From assembly GCA_947623945.1 (NCBI GenBank), contig CANQHU010000004.1, positions 1 through 57,536 on the forward strand: a stretch of 57,536 nt of DNA, read 5' to 3'. Shown one piece after another: positions 53,953 through 57,536 of the stretch. The DNA comes from an uncultured Clostridia bacterium. GTDB taxonomy: Bacteria; Bacillota; Clostridia; TANB77; CAG-508. Position 1 is the stretch's first letter; each line of letters starts with the position of its first letter. The notes beneath the pieces were generated by a model. That model was given only the letters and a program-made list of their open reading frames with translations. It searched no databases and was not told the DNA's origin. A program made the translations under genes and the position numbers.

Positions 53953-55665
53953 ATGGAAAAATTAAATGTAAAAACAAAGCCAAAAACTAATAAGGGTATT
54001 ACATTAATAGCACTTGTAATTACAATAATTGTACTTTTAATTTTAGCAGCAGTAAGTATTGCAACTCTAACAGGGGATAATGGGATTTTGACAAAGGCAC
54101 AAACAGCACAAAAATTAACTAAACAAGAAACAGCCAAAGAAAAGATACAAGTAGAAGTGTTAGGAAGTTTAGACAATAGTGGAAATATAGACTTAAACGA
54201 GTTAAATGAAAATTTAAAAAATGTAGAAGGAATAACAAAAGGATATCCAATTGAAGAATTACCAGCAGAATTAACAGTAGATGGGTATACAGTAAAAATA
54301 GAAAAGAGTGGAAAAGTAACAGTAGAAGGGGAGGGAGGAACAGACCCAACAGACACACCAGAACCACCAAAAGAACCTACATTTGAACATATAGACACAG
54401 CAGAAACAAATCCAGCAGGAAGTATGCCCATAGGTGCAACAGTAGTGGAATCAGATGCAAATAATGGAATTGTAATAAGAGATGAAAATGGAAATGAATG
54501 GGTATGGATAGAAGTGCCAAAATCAGAAATGCCAAAAAATATAAAATTTGTAAATGAAACAGGATATTCTGAAGACGACCAAGCAAATTGTGATTCCATA
54601 ACAGCAGCACTAAAAACATATGCAGCGCCATATACACAAGGAGATGCATCACAAAGTTATAATTGGACAGATGAATGGTATGACAAATTTGGAACAACAT
54701 ATGACGGAAAAAATGAATATAGTAAAGTAACATATATAACTAGCAATAGTTATTTTACAGAAGCAAAAGAATACTATGGAACAATCTATAAAAATAATAC
54801 AGAACCAGAAGAAGCAACAAGTTATGAGAAAGGAACAACATATTATGCAAAAATAACAGAAAAATTAAATGATACTTCAGGATGCGGATTGACTTATAAC
54901 GAGTATAAAGAAACATATCAAAAAATGATAAAAAGTGTATACAAAAATGGAGGATTTTGGATAGGAAGATATGAAGCAGGAATAGAAGGAACAACAGGAA
55001 CAGATGAAGCAAGTTTAAAATTAGGAAGAATAAGTTCAAGTGCGAGAATAGATATTTCAACTTCACCGAAAGCAATAAGTCAAAAAGATGCAATACCATA
55101 TAATTTTGTAACATGTAGCGAAGCACAAAAATTAGCAAATGAAATGACACCAGATAGTAGTAAAACAAGCAGTTTATTATTTGGAATACAATGGGATTTA
55201 GTATGTAAATACTTAGAAGTAAAAAGTAATTTAAATGAACTAGATATTAATACAGATAGTCAAAAATGGGGAAATTATTATAATGTAGAGATACCAATTG
55301 AAAGTAGTAATGCAAAAAGTGCTTATGTGTATTATAATAATAGTGACAAAAATTATTATTTTTCAAATGAATGGAGAAAAATGACAGAAGCAACGAAACA
55401 AGCAATTACTGATAGAACAGTAGAAAATTGTATTTTATTGTCTACAGGAGCATCAGAAACAACTAAAAAGCTAAATATATATGATTTAGCAGGAAATGAA
55501 TGGGAATGGACATTAGAACATGCAACCGCGGATACTAACTATCCTTGTAGCACTGGAGGAGGCTCTTTCAGCAATGACAGTTGTGATTATCCAGCTTCTG
55601 GCCGCAACACCTACGGTAGGGCCGCTGCCAACTACAACAAGTCGTTTCGCCCAGCTTTGTACTGA
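53953..55665 (+). CDS. DGR target protein 2, with VR2
   Basis: A 570-residue paralogue of the 7607-9358 product. The first ~150 residues are almost identical (prepilin-like GITLIALVITIIVLLILAAV, Pro/Thr/Glu linker). The middle diverges around residues 415-490, and the FGE/C-lectin-like C-terminus is kept (GGFWIGRYEAG, LNIYDLAGNEWEWTLEHAT, SFRPALY). VR2 forms the last ~45 residues and differs from VR1 and TR mostly at TR adenines. Same promoter, leader and ribosome site (AAAGGAGG) as copy 1. The retroelement core that once followed it is gone, so diversification would need RT and TR acting from the other locus. Confidence 0.9.
   Translation: MEKLNVKTKPKTNKGITLIALVITIIVLLILAAVSIATLTGDNGILTKAQTAQKLTKQETAKEKIQVEVLGSLDNSGNIDLNELNENLKNVEGITKGYPIEELPAELTVDGYTVKIEKSGKVTVEGEGGTDPTDTPEPPKEPTFEHIDTAETNPAGSMPIGATVVESDANNGIVIRDENGNEWVWIEVPKSEMPKNIKFVNETGYSEDDQANCDSITAALKTYAAPYTQGDASQSYNWTDEWYDKFGTTYDGKNEYSKVTYITSNSYFTEAKEYYGTIYKNNTEPEEATSYEKGTTYYAKITEKLNDTSGCGLTYNEYKETYQKMIKSVYKNGGFWIGRYEAGIEGTTGTDEASLKLGRISSSARIDISTSPKAISQKDAIPYNFVTCSEAQKLANEMTPDSSKTSSLLFGIQWDLVCKYLEVKSNLNELDINTDSQKWGNYYNVEIPIESSNAKSAYVYYNNSDKNYYFSNEWRKMTEATKQAITDRTVENCILLSTGASETTKKLNIYDLAGNEWEWTLEHATADTNYPCSTGGGSFSNDSCDYPASGRNTYGRAAANYNKSFRPALY
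55523..55656 (+). other. DGR variable repeat VR2
   Basis: 134 bp aligned gap-free to TR 3157-3290 on the coding strand. I count about 19 changes at TR adenines. Three changes are not at adenine (TCT to TGT, ACG to AGG, AAT to AAG), unlike VR1. It ends TTCGTTTCGCCCAGCT like TR and VR1. Confidence 0.92.
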
Positions 55666-55683
55666 AAATTTAAGTATCAGTAC
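55659..55683 (+). other. Hairpin after VR2
   Basis: GTACTGA (55659-55665) and TCAGTAC (55677-55683) with an 11-nt loop. It is a degraded form of the perfect 13-bp hairpin next to VR1, two bases past the repeat. Confidence 0.6.
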
Positions 55684-55887
55684 GAGTAGGACTGAACACT
55701 GTGAAAACCAAAATTTAAACAATAGAAAAAGTAGCTTTAATATGCTATAATTGAATAGGAAAGGCTTGGGTGGCAAATAGGCCACTCAAGCAGGAAAATT
55801 TTCTGCTTGATGCCATATGAGTTTACTCATAATGGTATCAGTAGGAAAATTTTCTTTACTTTCGTGCCATCACTGATGTGGCATTTT

Positions 55888-56027
55888 TTGAGTTTTAGTC
55901 AAAATAAAGCATTAGAAAAAATCAAAGAAAATTATAGTATAAAAAAATATCACAATATACAAAAGATTTTTATAAGCAAGGATTTATTGATGGTGTTAAT
56001 TTAATGATTAATTGTATAAAGCAATAA
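55888..56027 (+). pseudogene. Fusion scar: start of MSL joined to the 3' half of the small DGR protein
   Basis: TTG AGT TTT AGT CAA (the first codons of the MutS-like gene at 7336) runs directly into the codons NKALEKI of the gene at 2396-2680. A frame break follows after SIK, though the DNA stays alignable to the shared stop at 56025-56027. So the right-hand copy once held the whole DGR core and lost about 4.8 kb (relative to an IS-containing arrangement) by deletion between these points. Confidence 0.85.
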
Positions 56028-56037
56028 AAAAAGGAAG

Positions 56038-56069
56038 AATTAGAAGAATTTTGTAATTCTAATTTTTTT
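56038..56069 (+). terminator. Terminator after the fusion remnant
   Basis: AATTAGAA and TTCTAATT form a stem with a run of T. It is the counterpart of the DGR operon terminator at 2352-2387. Confidence 0.6.
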
Positions 56070-56334
56070 ATTTACAAAAAAATGTAAAATATTTCCAAAA
56101 CCTATTGACATTTTAAGCAAAAAGTATTAACATAAGAACATAAAAAATAAATTAAAATCAAAAATTTTAAAATCTAAAAATTAATTTAAAGGTTTCAAAA
56201 AAATTCCAAAAAATAAAAAATAAGAAGGCAAATCGAAAGAAAATAAAGATAATAAAAAAAGTATCAACAATTTTACTCAAAAATAAACATTGACAAACAA
56301 ATCAAAAAGAATTATAATAAGGAGGAAGAAAAAT
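56070..56334. other. Spacer before the Rpn-like gene
   Basis: A-rich low-complexity sequence. I see no gene, RNA or strong hairpin. AAGGAGG at its end is the ribosome site of the next gene. Confidence 0.5.
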
Positions 56335-57342
56335 TTGAAAGAATTTAACTATCAAGATTATTTAAAATATCAAGAATTAAAAATAGAAGAAAAAAGAGGA
56401 ATATTAGAATTACATGATGTTAGCGAAAAGTACGAAGTACACCAACCGCATGATAAAATATTTAAAATAGTATTAGAAGAAAAGAAAGAAGTAGTAGGAC
56501 TATTAAATAGAATACTAGAACTAGAAAAAGAAATAAAAGAGGAAGAAATAGAAAAATATGATAACAAATATATAAATTATATGTTTCAAGACAGAGAATC
56601 AGATATTGTGTACAAACTAAAAGAAAAAGAAATATATTTTTTAATAGAGCACCAAAGCAGAATAGATTATGCAATGCCCAAAAGAATACTAGAATATGAA
56701 ACAGAAATAATAAGCAAAGCATTAAATGGAAGGAAAATGACTAAAAAAGAGCATAAATTACCAAGAGTAATACCAATAGTAATATACACAGGAAATAGAA
56801 AATGGAATGTAGAAAAATACATAGAAGAATGTCAAGAAAAGTTAATAAAATCAGAGCAAATAAAATTAGGGCAATATTATGTAGTAGATGTAAATGACTA
56901 TACAAAAGAAGAACTAGAAAAAGACAAATTATTTTTATCAACAATGATGTTACTAGAAAGAATAGAAACAGAAGAAGAATTGGTACAAGTCCTAGAAAGA
57001 GTAATAAAAAAAGAAAAAAGAGGAGAAAAAAGAGAAATATTAAGAAGAATAATACAACTAATACTAAAAGAAAGAATAAGTATAGAAAATCAAGAAAAAT
57101 TATTAAATAAATTAAAAACGGAGGGAAATGATATGATATTAGAGGTACTTAGAAAAGAAAGTGAAAAACAAAGAAGAGAAGGCAGGATTGAGGGAAGAAT
57201 TCTAGGAAAACGTGAGGGCAAAATCGAAGGAAAATGCGAAACAATAATTCAACTACTAAAGGCAGGAGTAAACAAAGAAATTATTTGTAAAGCAACAAAT
57301 ATGACAGAACAAGAAATAGAAAAATTAGCAGAAAATATTTAA
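56335..57342 (+). CDS. Rpn/YhgA-like recombination-promoting nuclease (PD-(D/E)XK family)
   Basis: About 335 residues from TTG 56335, chosen because AAGGAGG lies nine bases upstream; a longer in-frame ATG at 56290 has no ribosome site. HDKIFKIVLEEKKEVVGLLN opens the conserved domain. ESDIVYKL followed by IYFLIEHQS carries the acidic and E-x-Q catalytic positions of the Rpn/YhgA nucleases, and RVIPIVIYTGNRKW is also typical. The C-terminal tail is a charged repeat (EGRIEGRILGKREGKIEGK) ending in a short helical EQEIEKLAENI. Rpn proteins cut DNA and promote RecA-independent recombination. The gene stands alone. Confidence 0.85.
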   Translation: MKEFNYQDYLKYQELKIEEKRGILELHDVSEKYEVHQPHDKIFKIVLEEKKEVVGLLNRILELEKEIKEEEIEKYDNKYINYMFQDRESDIVYKLKEKEIYFLIEHQSRIDYAMPKRILEYETEIISKALNGRKMTKKEHKLPRVIPIVIYTGNRKWNVEKYIEECQEKLIKSEQIKLGQYYVVDVNDYTKEELEKDKLFLSTMMLLERIETEEELVQVLERVIKKEKRGEKREILRRIIQLILKERISIENQEKLLNKLKTEGNDMILEVLRKESEKQRREGRIEGRILGKREGKIEGKCETIIQLLKAGVNKEIICKATNMTEQEIEKLAENI

Positions 57343-57536
57343 AATTAGTATAAACAAATCAAAAACAACGTTATCTTTCAACTTTTTCTCTATAATTTGC
57401 TTGCAAAAAATTAATTGTTTTAGTATAATACAACTGTAGAAAAATAAAGGAAAAGAGGAAATAGTGTGAAAAATAAAAAGTTAAAAAAGAGCATGATTAA
57501 TAACAGTAGCCAATAAAATTAAAAAAACAAACTACT
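57343..57536 (+). other. Right end: promoter candidate and no clear gene
   Basis: TTGCAA (57401-57406) and TATAAT (57424-57429) with 17-bp spacing, then GAGGAA before GTG 57466. The frame from that GTG stops after 16 codons (57514-57516). Either a very short peptide or a leader of a gene beyond the window. Confidence 0.4.

Noticed and set aside
56290-56334. Upstream extension of the Rpn-like protein from ATG 56290
   Set aside because: The strong AAGGAGG lies between this ATG and TTG 56335, which marks the TTG as the start.

Overview
The window is a very AT-rich chromosomal segment that spans the replication origin of a Firmicutes bacterium, most likely an uncultured clostridial gut-type organism. 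The reasons are the order rpmH-rnpA-yidD-yidC-jag-mnmE-mnmG-rsmG-parA-parB on one side and dnaA-oriC-dnaN-recF-gyrB on the other, a GerMN (germination/sporulation family) protein, a 2-hydroxyacyl-CoA dehydratase activase, and strong Shine-Dalgarno sequences of the AGGAGG type. I cannot name the species.

Layout. 1-2395: non-coding, with three diverged tandem copies of a unit of about 770 bp. 2396-9358 (mostly minus strand): a diversity-generating retroelement (DGR). In transcription order it has a prepilin-like variable protein ending in variable repeat VR1, a MutS-I-like accessory protein, Avd, a reverse transcriptase, the template repeat TR, an OB-fold (SSB-like) protein and a small helical protein. 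An IS21-family element (4692-6934) sits between the MutS-like gene and avd. 9664-15208: XRE regulator, GerMN protein and a 1450-residue activase. 15249-29749 (minus): a type IV secretion-like operon with four VirB2-like pilins, PrgI, a split VirB4 pair, VirB6/TrbL, a cell-wall hydrolase and two NTF2-like anchored proteins. 29921-30115: two tRNA-Ser genes. 30202-46660: the oriC housekeeping block. 47205-53282: BRO-N protein, a second split VirB4 pair, a MinD-like ATPase, an unknown protein and a DUF4160/DUF2442 pair. 53294-56027: an inverted copy of the XRE plus variable-protein cassette carrying VR2, followed by the scar of a deleted DGR core. 56335-57342: Rpn/YhgA-like nuclease.

The main observation concerns decoding. 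Nine reading-frame breaks occur in this window: three in gyrB, two in istA, and one each in dnaA, mnmG, yidC and a secretion-operon gene. All nine have the same form: one extra C directly before a GGN glycine codon, so that the ribosome meets an in-frame CGG. Skipping the C (+1) restores the conserved protein every time, for genes on both strands. In my hand scan of the other genes no in-frame CGG codon was found, although C|GG across codon boundaries is common. This fits CGG acting as an unassigned codon and a general +1 shift signal (CGGN read through as Gly). The competing explanation is a systematic sequence error.

How the parts work together. The DGR rewrites adenines of TR into VR1, and probably VR2, altering the last ~45 residues of two surface proteins with formylglycine-enzyme/C-lectin-like ends. 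The two VR cassettes lie in opposite orientation on either side of oriC, about 48 kb apart, so recombination between them would invert the origin region. The secretion-like genes flank the parAB-oriC block on both sides; no relaxase or coupling protein is seen, so a non-conjugative role is possible.
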